A DNA stretch of 64,000 bases from Clostridiales bacterium (GTDB lineage: Bacteria > Bacillota > Clostridia > Christensenellales > Pumilibacteraceae): positions 139,387 to 203,386 of the forward strand of contig JAFLVE010000010.1 in assembly GCA_022511445.1 (NCBI GenBank), in the 5' to 3' direction. The position numbers were made by a program, and so were the translations under genes. Shown here piece by piece: positions 52,560 to 60,025 of the stretch (positions within the stretch are counted from its first letter, which is position 1; the number at the start of each line of letters is the position of its first letter). The notes under the pieces are model-generated. The model was not told the DNA's origin. It ran no database searches and saw nothing but the letters and a program-made list of their open reading frames with translations.

Positions 52560-52844
52560 ATGACAGACAATCAAACACCTATTTCATCAGTAAAGCAAAA
52601 TTCCCACCGCTTCGACATGACCGACCGCAAAAAAGCGGCGCTCACCGGCGTAAAATCGGTGGACAGCATGGGCTCCTCCGAGCTTATTATCACAACCGTG
52701 CTCGGAAAAATGGAGGTTAAGGGCAGCGACCTTAAAATAGTCAAGTTCGACGAGAACGACGGCAATTTAACCTTTACCGGCAATATCGACTCCGTTAAGT
52801 ACGCCGCGCCCAAACAGTCGCTTATTAAACGGATATTCAAGTGA
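52560..52844 (+). CDS. yabP: YabP sporulation protein
   Basis: 94 residues, YabP/YqfC family. The conserved KAALTGVKSVDSMGSSELIITTVLGKMEVKGSDLKI pattern runs over residues 20-57 (shown in parts: ALTGVKSVDS, TVLGKMEVKG). It is a small beta-rich protein needed for spore formation in the mother cell. Overlaps yabQ by four bases (ATGA), the same order as in Bacillus. No ribosome site; -10 lies immediately upstream. Confidence 0.88.
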   Translation: MTDNQTPISSVKQNSHRFDMTDRKKAALTGVKSVDSMGSSELIITTVLGKMEVKGSDLKIVKFDENDGNLTFTGNIDSVKYAAPKQSLIKRIFK

Positions 52845-53119
52845 CAGAGCTGTATTCGTTTTTATTCTGCCTCGGACTGGGGATTATTGCGCGCCCGATA
52901 TTTATAGGCGTAAGCGCGCTCGCGCGGCGGACAAACCTTATCCCCGTAACAATCGTGCTTGACTTTGTTTTTGCATGCACGGTTGGCGGCGCGTTTATCG
53001 CGTACGTGATACTTACGGGCGCGGTGCTCGCCCCGTACATGTTTGCCGCCCTCCTTTCCGGCTACCTTATAACCTACCGCCTAACCTCGAAATCCCCCAA
53101 CAAAAAACCGCGCAAGTAA
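52841..53119 (+). CDS. yabQ: YabQ-like spore cortex protein
   Basis: 92 residues. Three predicted membrane helices (about 1-20, 32-55, 58-78) and a basic tail (SKSPNKKPRK). Its membrane pattern and ATGA overlap with yabP identify it as YabQ, which acts in the outer forespore membrane for cortex formation. Shorter than Bacillus YabQ. Confidence 0.8.
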   Translation: MTELYSFLFCLGLGIIARPIFIGVSALARRTNLIPVTIVLDFVFACTVGGAFIAYVILTGAVLAPYMFAALLSGYLITYRLTSKSPNKKPRK

Positions 53120-53148
53120 AGGAGTTTGTGAAAAAACAAACCCCTTTA

Positions 53149-53167
53149 GTTATATTTGCCTTACGGC
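53149..53167. repeat. Second copy of 19-base dispersed repeat
   Basis: GTTATATTTGCCTTACGGC, identical to 45678-45696, followed by a TTTGC-GAA-GCAAA hairpin. Confidence 0.6.
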
Positions 53168-53210
53168 TAAGTATATCCTGTTTGCGAAGCAAAGTAACAC
53201 TATAAATAAA

Positions 53211-53252
53211 AAACTCACTGTACTTCTCTTTCGAAGTGCGGTGAGCTTTTAG
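53211..53252. terminator. Likely bidirectional terminator
   Basis: An imperfect stem of CTCACTGTACTTC against GAAGTGCGGTGAG followed by CTTTTAGTTT, between convergent yabQ and the membrane protein. Confidence 0.6.
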
Positions 53253-53289
53253 TTTGTAGAAAATCTTAATCCGATGTTTTTACGATTTT

Positions 53290-53883
53290 TTATTCGGCCG
53301 CAGGAATGCGCTCGGCCGTTCTCAATATTTTAACGGCAATCGTTCTCGACCAAATCTGCATGCCGAGGGAGACGAGCGTAACGAACATCCCCACAAGCCC
53401 GAGCGCGTCGAAGACTATTGCCACAAAGGACACGTTCATGCCGAATATGATAAGGAGCACAAAAACCAACAGCTCCTCGGGGATATACGCAAAATACTTA
53501 AAGCCTTTTTTGGGCGCGCGCTCGACGGGAATGCGTTTAATAAGCTTGTTGCGCGTAAAATTTATCACTATCGTGTATATCGCCGTAACAAGCATTATAA
53601 AAACGGTAAACACGTAGGTGTATGCGTACGAGGGTGCGTTGTTCAAAAGATAGTCCGTCACCGTCGCGGGAAGCAGTAACAGCGCCACAAGCTGAAGCAT
53701 AAACGCAATAACGGTAAGCAGCGCGCGGATAAACGATTGGCGCGTTAAATCCTCGTCGGGCTGTTGCAGATACCAATACGCGCCCGAATACTTCGACTTT
53801 TTTTGTTTTGTCTGTTTTTTATCGGCGGCGGGCTCTGCCTTTTCGGGCTCGAGCTCAACGCCCGCCTTGTTTTCTTCATTCAT
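53290..53883 (-). CDS. Hypothetical membrane protein, operon with GalT-like
   Basis: 197 residues. Charged cytosolic head (1-45), then four membrane helices (about 48-70, 80-110, 135-155, 160-185). Starts inside the stop of the Sel1-like gene (ATGAATGA overlap). No family recognised. Confidence 0.7.
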   Translation of the reverse strand: MNEENKAGVELEPEKAEPAADKKQTKQKKSKYSGAYWYLQQPDEDLTRQSFIRALLTVIAFMLQLVALLLLPATVTDYLLNNAPSYAYTYVFTVFIMLVTAIYTIVINFTRNKLIKRIPVERAPKKGFKYFAYIPEELLVFVLLIIFGMNVSFVAIVFDALGLVGMFVTLVSLGMQIWSRTIAVKILRTAERIPAAE

Positions 53884-54298
53884 TGCTTACGCGCGAACTC
53901 CAATACTCATACTGTTTTTCGTTGCCGCGGGCCTTGTAATATTCGGCAAGCGCCGCGGCCGCCGATTTTACGCCCATTTCGGTAAGCTCCTCGAGCTCGA
54001 TTAAGCCCTGCGGCTCGTTGCTTAGTAAATGCAGTTTTGCAAGCTTGACCGAGCAGTCGACAAGCCCCGCCTTTACGCCCATTCTGTAATAGCGTTCGGC
54101 TTCCTCCGAGTCGTTATCCTTCGCGCACCTGTCGCCCAACAGCATTATCGCCTGCGGGTGGAAAAGCTGTGCCGCAAGCACGGCGTACTTGTACGCCTCG
54201 TCAATATCCGTTTCCTCGAGAATACGCGAATACTCCCAAAGCGCCGCGGGCTCGTTAGCCTCTACTCGGCGCAAAAGCTCCTCGGGTATATCAGGCAT
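53876..54298 (-). CDS. Sel1/TPR-like repeat protein
   Basis: 140 residues of tandem helical pairs (AALWEYSRILEETDIDEAYKYAVLAAQL, ALLG-type AIMLLGDRC..AERYYRMGVKAG) as in Sel1-like repeats. Soluble scaffold protein. Its start is inside the stop of the GalT-like gene (ATGCCTGA overlap), so translation is coupled. Confidence 0.72.
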   Translation of the reverse strand: MPDIPEELLRRVEANEPAALWEYSRILEETDIDEAYKYAVLAAQLFHPQAIMLLGDRCAKDNDSEEAERYYRMGVKAGLVDCSVKLAKLHLLSNEPQGLIELEELTEMGVKSAAAALAEYYKARGNEKQYEYWSSRVSNE

Positions 54299-55406
54299 CG
54301 GCTTTTACTTCCGCAAGCGCTTTTACCGCCGCCTCGTCGCAGGTCGCCGCCGCGGAAAGAATTGCTTTGTATGCTTTTGCAAGCTCTGCGGCAAGCGCCG
54401 CGCCCGCCTTAGCGCCGTGCTTTACCCCGCCGATTGAATCGTAAATCGCCTTGAACCGGAAAAGATCGGTGGACAGCGCCGTACCCTTTTCGAGCACCGA
54501 AAGAAGAGCGTCCATTTTTACCGTACCGAATACGCCGCACGCCGAAAGCGGAGTGGACGCGGCAAACACGTCGGTTGCCGCGGTGGGTTTTGCAAACACG
54601 AGATAGAACTTTGTCCACTGCCCCACCTCGCACGCGACAACGCACGGGAGTCCTTTGTCCGCCGCCGTCTTAATAAGCTTTGCCGCCTCGCGGATTGTCG
54701 AATTTTTGGGACCGCTTACGGAAAGCGCGGGTACCGCGTAATCGAGAAGCGCAATCTTTACCGCACCGTCGCTCAACTGCGCCTTTACGGGCGCGGCGGA
54801 GAGCGCGGTATTTACGCCGCACGTATAATAGTCGCCGTCGCCCGCGGCTTTTGCGATTGTCATTTTGTACGCGTCCGCAAACGCCGCCATGCGCGAGGCG
54901 ATATCCTCCGACATGAAGTCCTTGCACTCGAGCGTACCCACGCAAGCTCCGAGGGAGAGCGGAGTGTATTTAAGATGATCGCCGCCGACGGGGAGCGCAA
55001 CAAAGTGCTTGCCGTCGCCGCCCGCCTCGTAATGCGTGTAGCCCTTGTCCGACCCAGAAACGGAGCTTGCCACGCCGCCGACCTGCGCGTAGAGGTCGAA
55101 TATAAACTCGAACGCCTTTTGCGGATTGCGGGAGAACTGATCGTTAAAATAATAGTTTACGGTGTGCGGGAGCGGAAGAAGTATGTCCGTAACCGCCGCC
55201 TTGTCGACGGGCGCCGCCGCGCAAAGCTCGTCGAGGAGCTCAGTATACGTCGCGTCGCCGTAGTCGGCTTCCTCAAGCTCGGGTTTTACGCCGACAAGCG
55301 TCGCGAGCTTGTTAAGGGCATAAACCGCGTCGAGCGAGTCGAGCATAAGGTTGTCCTCCGCAAACGCGATAAGCTTATTCAATAAGTTATTTATATTCGC
55401 TTTCAT
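54291..55406 (-). CDS. GalT class II-like protein, probably non-catalytic
   Basis: 371 residues. The first 120 resemble class II galactose-1-phosphate uridylyltransferase: LLNKLIAFAEDN, DAVYALNKLATLVGV, LLPLPHTVNYYFND and NPQKAFEFIFDLYAQ follow its pattern. The rest lacks the His-Pro-His or HDHFQGG type catalytic block; the few His residues are scattered. Ala/Lys-rich C-terminus. GGAGG precedes the ATG. First gene of a three-gene unit with Sel1-like and membrane proteins. Enzyme activity is doubtful. Confidence 0.62.
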   Translation of the reverse strand: MKANINNLLNKLIAFAEDNLMLDSLDAVYALNKLATLVGVKPELEEADYGDATYTELLDELCAAAPVDKAAVTDILLPLPHTVNYYFNDQFSRNPQKAFEFIFDLYAQVGGVASSVSGSDKGYTHYEAGGDGKHFVALPVGGDHLKYTPLSLGACVGTLECKDFMSEDIASRMAAFADAYKMTIAKAAGDGDYYTCGVNTALSAAPVKAQLSDGAVKIALLDYAVPALSVSGPKNSTIREAAKLIKTAADKGLPCVVACEVGQWTKFYLVFAKPTAATDVFAASTPLSACGVFGTVKMDALLSVLEKGTALSTDLFRFKAIYDSIGGVKHGAKAGAALAAELAKAYKAILSAAATCDEAAVKALAEVKADA

Positions 55407-55598
55407 TATATCCTCCGATTATATCTCTTTTCGGATTATAGAATATCACATTGCCGCCGAAAATGCAAGTAAGTAGCGCCTAATACTCTAAAATCTCCCT
55501 TTGCGACAACGTCTACCTCTTCACTCTTCACTATTACTTATTAACTACTCCGATATGCCTTTTTTCTACGAAATACGTCAAAAAAACCAATAATATTC

Positions 55599-55652
55599 CC
55601 CTGTCGAAATAGGTCGAACAGGGTTGCCAAAAGGCAAGCCGTGTGGTAAAAC
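55599..55652 (+). promoter_or_regulatory. Promoter with 0A-box-like dyad for Spo0A-C gene
   Basis: Promoter TTGCCA (55624-55629), 17-base spacer, TAAAAC (55647-55652). Right before the -35 is the dyad CCCTGT (55599-55604)..ACAGGG (55618-55623) containing TGTCGAA (55602-55608) and GGTCGAA (55612-55618), close to Spo0A boxes (TGTCGAA). The rest of 55407-55598 shows only a partial CTCTTCACTCTTCACTAT repeat. Confidence 0.55.
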
Positions 55653-55658
55653 CGATGT

Positions 55659-56039
55659 ATGATAAACTACGCCTACATTTATTCGGATATAGTATGCGAC
55701 GCAGACTTTAGAAGAACGGCGGCGCTCCTCGTCGGGAAAAGCGGCGCGCGCTCCGACTTAAAGGGGTACAAGCATCTAATCGACGCGGTCATTCTGTACG
55801 GAACGGGAATTAGCGAGTCCTTTTGCGAAATATACCGAATAATCGGCGATCTCCACCGACAGAAGGCGAAAACGGTAATGCGCGAAATGAGCTATTGCGT
55901 AGCTCAATCGTTTTGTATGCCGCAAATGCTGTCCTCGCTTACGGGCGTGCCTATCAGGCTTTCCGACATACATTTGGGAATGGTAATATCCTGTCTCGGT
56001 GAAATCTTCAAAAACCCGAGACCGTCGCTGTACGATTAG
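55659..56039 (+). CDS. Stand-alone Spo0A effector-domain (Spo0A-C) protein
   Basis: 126 residues. From residue 15 it follows the Spo0A C-terminal DNA-binding domain: LKGYKHLIDAVILYG aligns with IKGYLYLREAISMVY, EIYRIIGDL with VLYPDIAKKF, and KTVMREMSYCVAQSF with SRVERAIRHAIEVAW. There is no receiver domain. Six bases separate the -10 from the ATG and there is no ribosome site, so leaderless. It may bind 0A-type boxes, including its own, and modulate sporulation genes. Identity is by pattern only. Confidence 0.65.
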   Translation: MINYAYIYSDIVCDADFRRTAALLVGKSGARSDLKGYKHLIDAVILYGTGISESFCEIYRIIGDLHRQKAKTVMREMSYCVAQSFCMPQMLSSLTGVPIRLSDIHLGMVISCLGEIFKNPRPSLYD

Positions 56040-56041
56040 TT

Positions 56042-56539
56042 TTATTCGATGCTTTTGCACGCCTCGCAAAAGCCCGCGCCGTCGAGCTTGCCTTCGCTTA
56101 CAAGAGCGAACTTGTCCAGCATCGTGTTTATAGCGAAAATCGAGTAGTTGAGCAAAAACCTTAACGCCTCCACCGACAGCAACGTCGTTTCGCGGAAAAC
56201 GAGCGCTTGTCTGTAGGTAAGCGCCCCGCCCTTCAGCTTCAAATCGAAATTGCCGTCGACGAGAACGTTATTTGCGGCGCACACCGCCTTTGCTCCTTCC
56301 ACAAGCCGCTCGGCGGGGAAAGAAAGGAGAGGCTGCGTTTTTAACAAAACTATTTGGTGCTCGGCGTCGACCCGCACGGTAAAGGTGACGGGCTCGTCGT
56401 CGTTTTCGGTCTTTACTCCGTACGCAAGAGTAATTCTGTCGTCGTCGGCTTTATACTTCCAGCCGTTTTTATCGAGCGCCTCGGTGAGTATTCTGTACAC
56501 CGACCGCGCTTTTCTCATACCGAGATCTTCCATCTTCAC
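56042..56539 (-). CDS. YbjN-like protein 2
   Basis: 165 residues of alternating strands and helices: KNGWKYKADDDRITLAYGVKTEND, then VRVDAEHQIVLLKTQPLLSFPAERL and AVCAANNVLVDGNFDLKLKGG, the YbjN/type III chaperone-like layout. Related to its neighbour, so a tandem duplicate. Overlaps the upstream gene by four bases. Cytosolic. Function unknown. Confidence 0.7.
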   Translation of the reverse strand: MKMEDLGMRKARSVYRILTEALDKNGWKYKADDDRITLAYGVKTENDDEPVTFTVRVDAEHQIVLLKTQPLLSFPAERLVEGAKAVCAANNVLVDGNFDLKLKGGALTYRQALVFRETTLLSVEALRFLLNYSIFAINTMLDKFALVSEGKLDGAGFCEACKSIE

Positions 56540-57012
56540 CTCGTAACCGCGGCAAGCACTTGCTCGGGCGAGGCCGCGGAATCACACATCGCTTTAATAG
56601 TAGCCGCGGCGCTGTCCGCCGTGGAAAACGCGGCGGCAATCAGATAAAAGTAAACGTCCTTATCGAGCGAGCTGTCGAGATAGCTCGTCGACGCGCGGAA
56701 GATAACGCGCTCCGCCGCCCCGTCGTACTCGAAGTTGCCGTGAACAACCTCGTCGTTAATAAGCGCGAGCGCAACGGCAAGCTGACCCTCCTTGTCCTTT
56801 GGCGCAAGAAAAGGCAAAATAACGTACACCGACACTACTTTAAGCTCGGGGTTTATTTTTACGGTAATCGAGAACCGCATTTCCTTTCCGTCCGACAAAA
56901 AGCCGAGGGAATAGTTTTCCTTGTCCTTGTCGTAATCCCAGCCGCGCTCGGTAAGCGCCGCGCACACGCTGTCGAATTCCCGCTGTGCCGCCCTTTTCGC
57001 ATTCTTGTCCAT
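56536..57012 (-). CDS. YbjN-like protein 1
   Basis: 158 residues. ERGWDYDKDKENYSLGFLSDGKEMRFSI, then VISVYVILPF and ALALINDEVVHGNFEYDG follow the same layout as YbjN-like protein 2. GGAGAAAAGGCG precedes the ATG. Lies 33 bases after luxS without a terminator, so it is probably on the luxS transcript. Confidence 0.7.
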   Translation of the reverse strand: MDKNAKRAAQREFDSVCAALTERGWDYDKDKENYSLGFLSDGKEMRFSITVKINPELKVVSVYVILPFLAPKDKEGQLAVALALINDEVVHGNFEYDGAAERVIFRASTSYLDSSLDKDVYFYLIAAAFSTADSAAATIKAMCDSAASPEQVLAAVTR

Positions 57013-57045
57013 TCGCCTTTTCTCCTTAATCCCGCCGCGAAAAAA

Positions 57046-57513
57046 TCAATCGGGGTAAATAAGCCGCTCGTGCTTTAACAGCTGCGCCTTGTACGATGCA
57101 ATGTAATACTTGGCGGAATCGAGATTTTGCTCGCGGTAGTTTCCGCACTCTCGCGCCGTCGCGCCCGGAATGTCGCCGTCGAAGTCAAGTATAAAATCGC
57201 AAAGCTCCGTTACGAGCGGCAGTACGTCGGAAGAAGTAAGCTCGCCGAACATGACGAGATAAAACCCGGTGCGGCACCCCATCGGACCGAAATACACCAC
57301 GTCGTTTTTATGTTCCCCGTTACGCAAAAACGTAGCGCCGAGATGCTCTACGGTATGGAGCGCGGGCGTATCTACGGGCGGCTCGCGGTTGGGTGCGGTA
57401 AGCCGAATATCGAAGGTAGTAACGGTTACGCCGTCCTTTTTGTCGCGGCGCGAAACGTACAGCCCGGGCAACAAATTCAAATGATTAACTTTAAAGCTTT
57501 CTATTTTTTCCAC
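57046..57513 (-). CDS. luxS: S-ribosylhomocysteine lyase
   Basis: 155 residues. Splits S-ribosylhomocysteine to homocysteine and the autoinducer-2 precursor. Metal site HTVEHLGATFLR (two His of HxxEH) and PMGCRTGFYLVMFG with the catalytic Cys; a last Cys near the C-terminus is the third ligand. The GTG at 57513 is chosen because it gives the usual MEKIxSFxxxH start and lies six bases past a perfect promoter; the upstream ATG frame is inside the promoter. No ribosome site, so leaderless. Probably starts an operon with two YbjN-like genes. Confidence 0.93.
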   Translation of the reverse strand: MEKIESFKVNHLNLLPGLYVSRRDKKDGVTVTTFDIRLTAPNREPPVDTPALHTVEHLGATFLRNGEHKNDVVYFGPMGCRTGFYLVMFGELTSSDVLPLVTELCDFILDFDGDIPGATARECGNYREQNLDSAKYYIASYKAQLLKHERLIYPD

Positions 57514-57519
57514 GCGATT

Positions 57520-57548
57520 ATTATACAATGTATATCGTTTAATGTCAA
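57520..57548 (-). promoter_or_regulatory. Consensus promoter of luxS
   Basis: TTGACA (57543-57548), 17-base spacer, TATAAT (57520-57525), minus strand; the GTG start follows after six bases. Confidence 0.92.
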
Positions 57549-57620
57549 TCCCGTGCTCATCTTCGAGACATCTAAAAAAATACAAACTCAGTTTACCGTC
57601 CTACAAAACTTGTCCGAAAA

Positions 57621-57652
57621 CAATATTTTTCGCGGCAAACCGTCATATATTA
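57621..57652 (+). promoter_or_regulatory. Sigma-E-type promoter of spmAB
   Basis: CAATATTT (57621-57628), 15 bases, CATATATTA (57644-57652), close to the sigma-E consensus (KMATATTT and CATACAMT). It ends four bases before the spmA ATG. spmA of Bacillus is sigma-E dependent. Confidence 0.6.
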
Positions 57653-57656
57653 AACC

Positions 57657-58286
57657 ATGGCGATAATCTGGCTTATAATGATTGCGGCGTCGCTCGGTCT
57701 TATGATATTCACCGATCCGTCGTCGGCGGTAAACGCAATGGTGACGGGCGCGCACAGCGCGGTGGAGCTGTCTCTAAACCTCCTCGCGCTTTATGCGTTT
57801 TGGCTCGGCTTCTTCTCGCTCATCGAAAGGCTGGGGCTTTCCCGCGGACTGGAAAGGCTTCTCCGCCCCGTTATAACTCGGCTTTTCCCGGGCAGCGACG
57901 AGGGAACGCGTAAGTACATTGCCATGAACATGTCCGCAAACCTTTTGGGGCTCGGTAACGCCGCAACGCCCATGGCGATAGAGGCGGTAAAGCGCATGGA
58001 TAAGGGCGACGGCAAGGCCACGACCGACATGATAATGCTGACCGTAATTTCGGCGACGAGCCTTCAAATCCTGCCGACGACGGTTATAGGCATGCGCGCG
58101 ACCGCGGGGTCGGTAAGTCCCGCCGACTTTTTGTTCCCCTCCCTTGTCGCGACCGTCGCCTCCACGCTGATAGGCATAATCGGCGTAAAAATCTGCTCCA
58201 AAACATTCGACCGACCCAAAACTCCCAAGCCCGCAAAAAGCCGCAAGCCGCGCAAACTCCGCCGCAAAAGCAAGGAGTCGGCATGA
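57657..58286 (+). CDS. spmA: Spore maturation protein A
   Basis: 209 residues, nucleoside-recognition (Gate) family membrane protein with five helices. GLSRGLERLLRPVITRLFP and NMSANLLGLGNAATPMAIEAVKRM are hallmark stretches (about 60-110). With SpmB it is needed for spore-core dehydration. Basic C-terminal tail. Starts immediately after the sigma-E-like -10; no ribosome site. spmB overlaps by ATGA. Confidence 0.93.
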   Translation: MAIIWLIMIAASLGLMIFTDPSSAVNAMVTGAHSAVELSLNLLALYAFWLGFFSLIERLGLSRGLERLLRPVITRLFPGSDEGTRKYIAMNMSANLLGLGNAATPMAIEAVKRMDKGDGKATTDMIMLTVISATSLQILPTTVIGMRATAGSVSPADFLFPSLVATVASTLIGIIGVKICSKTFDRPKTPKPAKSRKPRKLRRKSKESA

Positions 58287-58789
58287 GCGCGTACATAATC
58301 CCCATAATTTTTCTCGTCGTGCTCCTCGCCTCGTTTATTAAGCGCAAGGAGCCGTACGGTGGGTTTATAGACGGCGCGAAGCAGGCGGTGGACCTTACGA
58401 TAAATGTTTTTCCGTACCTGCTTGCAATCATGGTCGCGGTGGAGGCTTTCAGAGTGTCGGGCGCGTCGGGTCACCTTGCAAACTTTGTTGCGCCCGCGCT
58501 CGAAAAGGTCGGGCTTCCGAAAGAGCTTGCCGAGCTGTTGTTTCTCCGTCCGGTGTCGGGTGCGGGCTCGCTTGCGATACTCGACGGCATTTACAAGACT
58601 TACGGCGCGGACAGCTATATAGGACGGTGCGCGTCTGTAATCTACGGCTCGAGCGAAACCGTTTTCTATATCGCGACCATTTATTTTTCGCAGTCGAGGG
58701 TTAGGAATCTGCGTTACGCAATCCCCGTCGCGCTCGTAGCGACGTACAGCGGATGCATTATCGGCTGCGCCCTTCTAAGATTTTTTTAA
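58283..58789 (+). CDS. spmB: Spore maturation protein B
   Basis: 168 residues, partner of SpmA. AVDLTINVFPYLLAIMVAVEAFRVSG and LRPVSGAGSLAILDGIYKTYGADSYIGR (shown in parts: FPYLLAIMVA, RPVSGAGSLA) are conserved, then SSETVFYIATIYFSQ. Five helices. Overlaps spmA as ATGA. Confidence 0.93.
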   Translation: MSAYIIPIIFLVVLLASFIKRKEPYGGFIDGAKQAVDLTINVFPYLLAIMVAVEAFRVSGASGHLANFVAPALEKVGLPKELAELLFLRPVSGAGSLAILDGIYKTYGADSYIGRCASVIYGSSETVFYIATIYFSQSRVRNLRYAIPVALVATYSGCIIGCALLRFF

Positions 58790-58840
58790 CGGCGTATATT
58801 TTTTTACGGGTCGCGCAAACTACACAAAAAGGAGTTTACT

Positions 58841-59308
58841 ATGGAAAACATAACCAAGGAAGCGGAAAAAATGCGCGAGCGCGAAGTTGAGCTGTTAAAA
58901 AGCCTGCACCAAGCGGCGCAAATGGGGCGCGACACGCTCGAACACGTTAACAGCAATATCGGACCGGGCAGCATGCGCGACGCCGTCGAAAAGGATATTT
59001 TCGACTATTCGGACGTTTGCGCCCAGCTCGGCGACAAGCTCTCTTCGCGCGGCGAAAAGCCCAAAAGCGTAGGGGCGTTTGCGCGCAAAATGGCGGGCAT
59101 GATGATCGATATGAAGATAGGCGACGACACGCCGGAAAGCGAAATAGCCAAGATGATTATCGACGGCACGACAAAGGGCGTTACCGAATGCACGGCGCGG
59201 CTTACCGAGTACAGCGACGTTCCCGACGATATAAAAAACATCGGATACAAGCTATTGTACGTCGAGCAAAAGAACATTGACGAAATGAAGCACTTTTTGC
59301 GCGGTTAA
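58841..59308 (+). CDS. Helical-bundle protein, ferritin-like, unknown
   Basis: 155 residues, all helical; final helix LLYVEQKNIDEMKHFLRG and first helix EVELLKSLHQAAQMGRDTLEH recall DUF2383/ferritin-like bundles that have no metal site. AAAAAGGAG precedes the ATG. Soluble. Lies behind spmB, separated by 51 bases; may share its transcript. Confidence 0.65.
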   Translation: MENITKEAEKMREREVELLKSLHQAAQMGRDTLEHVNSNIGPGSMRDAVEKDIFDYSDVCAQLGDKLSSRGEKPKSVGAFARKMAGMMIDMKIGDDTPESEIAKMIIDGTTKGVTECTARLTEYSDVPDDIKNIGYKLLYVEQKNIDEMKHFLRG

Positions 59309-59324
59309 GTCGAAAAACATTTTG

Positions 59325-59380
59325 TTGACAATAAAGCGTAATTTTGTTAAAATACCATTAGCTTTTTTACTAATGGTATT
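59325..59380 (+). promoter_or_regulatory. Promoter overlapping an 11-base hairpin
   Basis: TTGACA (59325-59330), 17-base spacer, TAAAAT (59348-59353). AATACCATTAG (59351-59361) pairs with CTAATGGTATT (59370-59380), then TTTAC. The left arm contains the end of the -10, so the hairpin is intact only in readthrough RNA from upstream, where it would act as terminator. Confidence 0.7.
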
Positions 59381-59398
59381 TTTACTTAAGGTATTACT

Positions 59399-59992
59399 AT
59401 GAAACGAATGATTCTTGTTTCGTCTCCGCCCGCGTGCGGCAAGACGTACATATCAAAGCAGCTTGCAAAAAACCTTAACCACGTCGTGTATCTCGACAAG
59501 GACACGCTTATTCCGCTGTCCAAGCAGATTTTCCGCGTAGCAAAAAAACCGTACGACAGAAGCAGCGACTTTTTCGAAGAGAATATCCGCGATTACGAAT
59601 ACGACGTCATATTGGACCTCGCTTTCGAGGCGCTTTACTATGCCGACACCGTGCTTATTAACGCGCCGTTCACGCGCGAAATTCGCGACCTCGACTACAT
59701 AAAAAAGCTAAAGGGTAGGCTTGCCGCTTTGGGCGCGCGGCTTACCGTAATATGGGTGGTAACCGATCCCGAGGTGTGCCGCAAGCGCATGCTTAAGCGC
59801 AACTCCGACCGCGACGTATACAAGATTACGCATTGGTCCGAGTATATTAAGACCGTGGACTTTTCCGTTCCCAAAGCGCTTGACGACCCCGAAGTAAAGG
59901 ACGACCTACTGCTCTTTTACAACTCGACGGACGCGGAATACGCTTCGTCCATGCACGACATTTTACAGGTATTAAATTCCCCGCTCGACTAA
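59399..59992 (+). CDS. P-loop kinase-like ATPase
   Basis: 197 residues. Walker A is SSPPACGKTYISKQLA, then VVYLDKDTLIPLSK and VLINAPFTREI, as in small-molecule or polynucleotide kinases (AAA_33 type). WVVTDPEVCRKRMLKRNSDRD gives the lid Arg residues. The C-terminal 60 residues are family-specific. AAGG precedes the ATG. Substrate unknown. Confidence 0.8.
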   Translation: MKRMILVSSPPACGKTYISKQLAKNLNHVVYLDKDTLIPLSKQIFRVAKKPYDRSSDFFEENIRDYEYDVILDLAFEALYYADTVLINAPFTREIRDLDYIKKLKGRLAALGARLTVIWVVTDPEVCRKRMLKRNSDRDVYKITHWSEYIKTVDFSVPKALDDPEVKDDLLLFYNSTDAEYASSMHDILQVLNSPLD

Positions 59993-60025
59993 ACCCACTC
60001 AAAAAAATTCATTCAAGGTGAGCTT

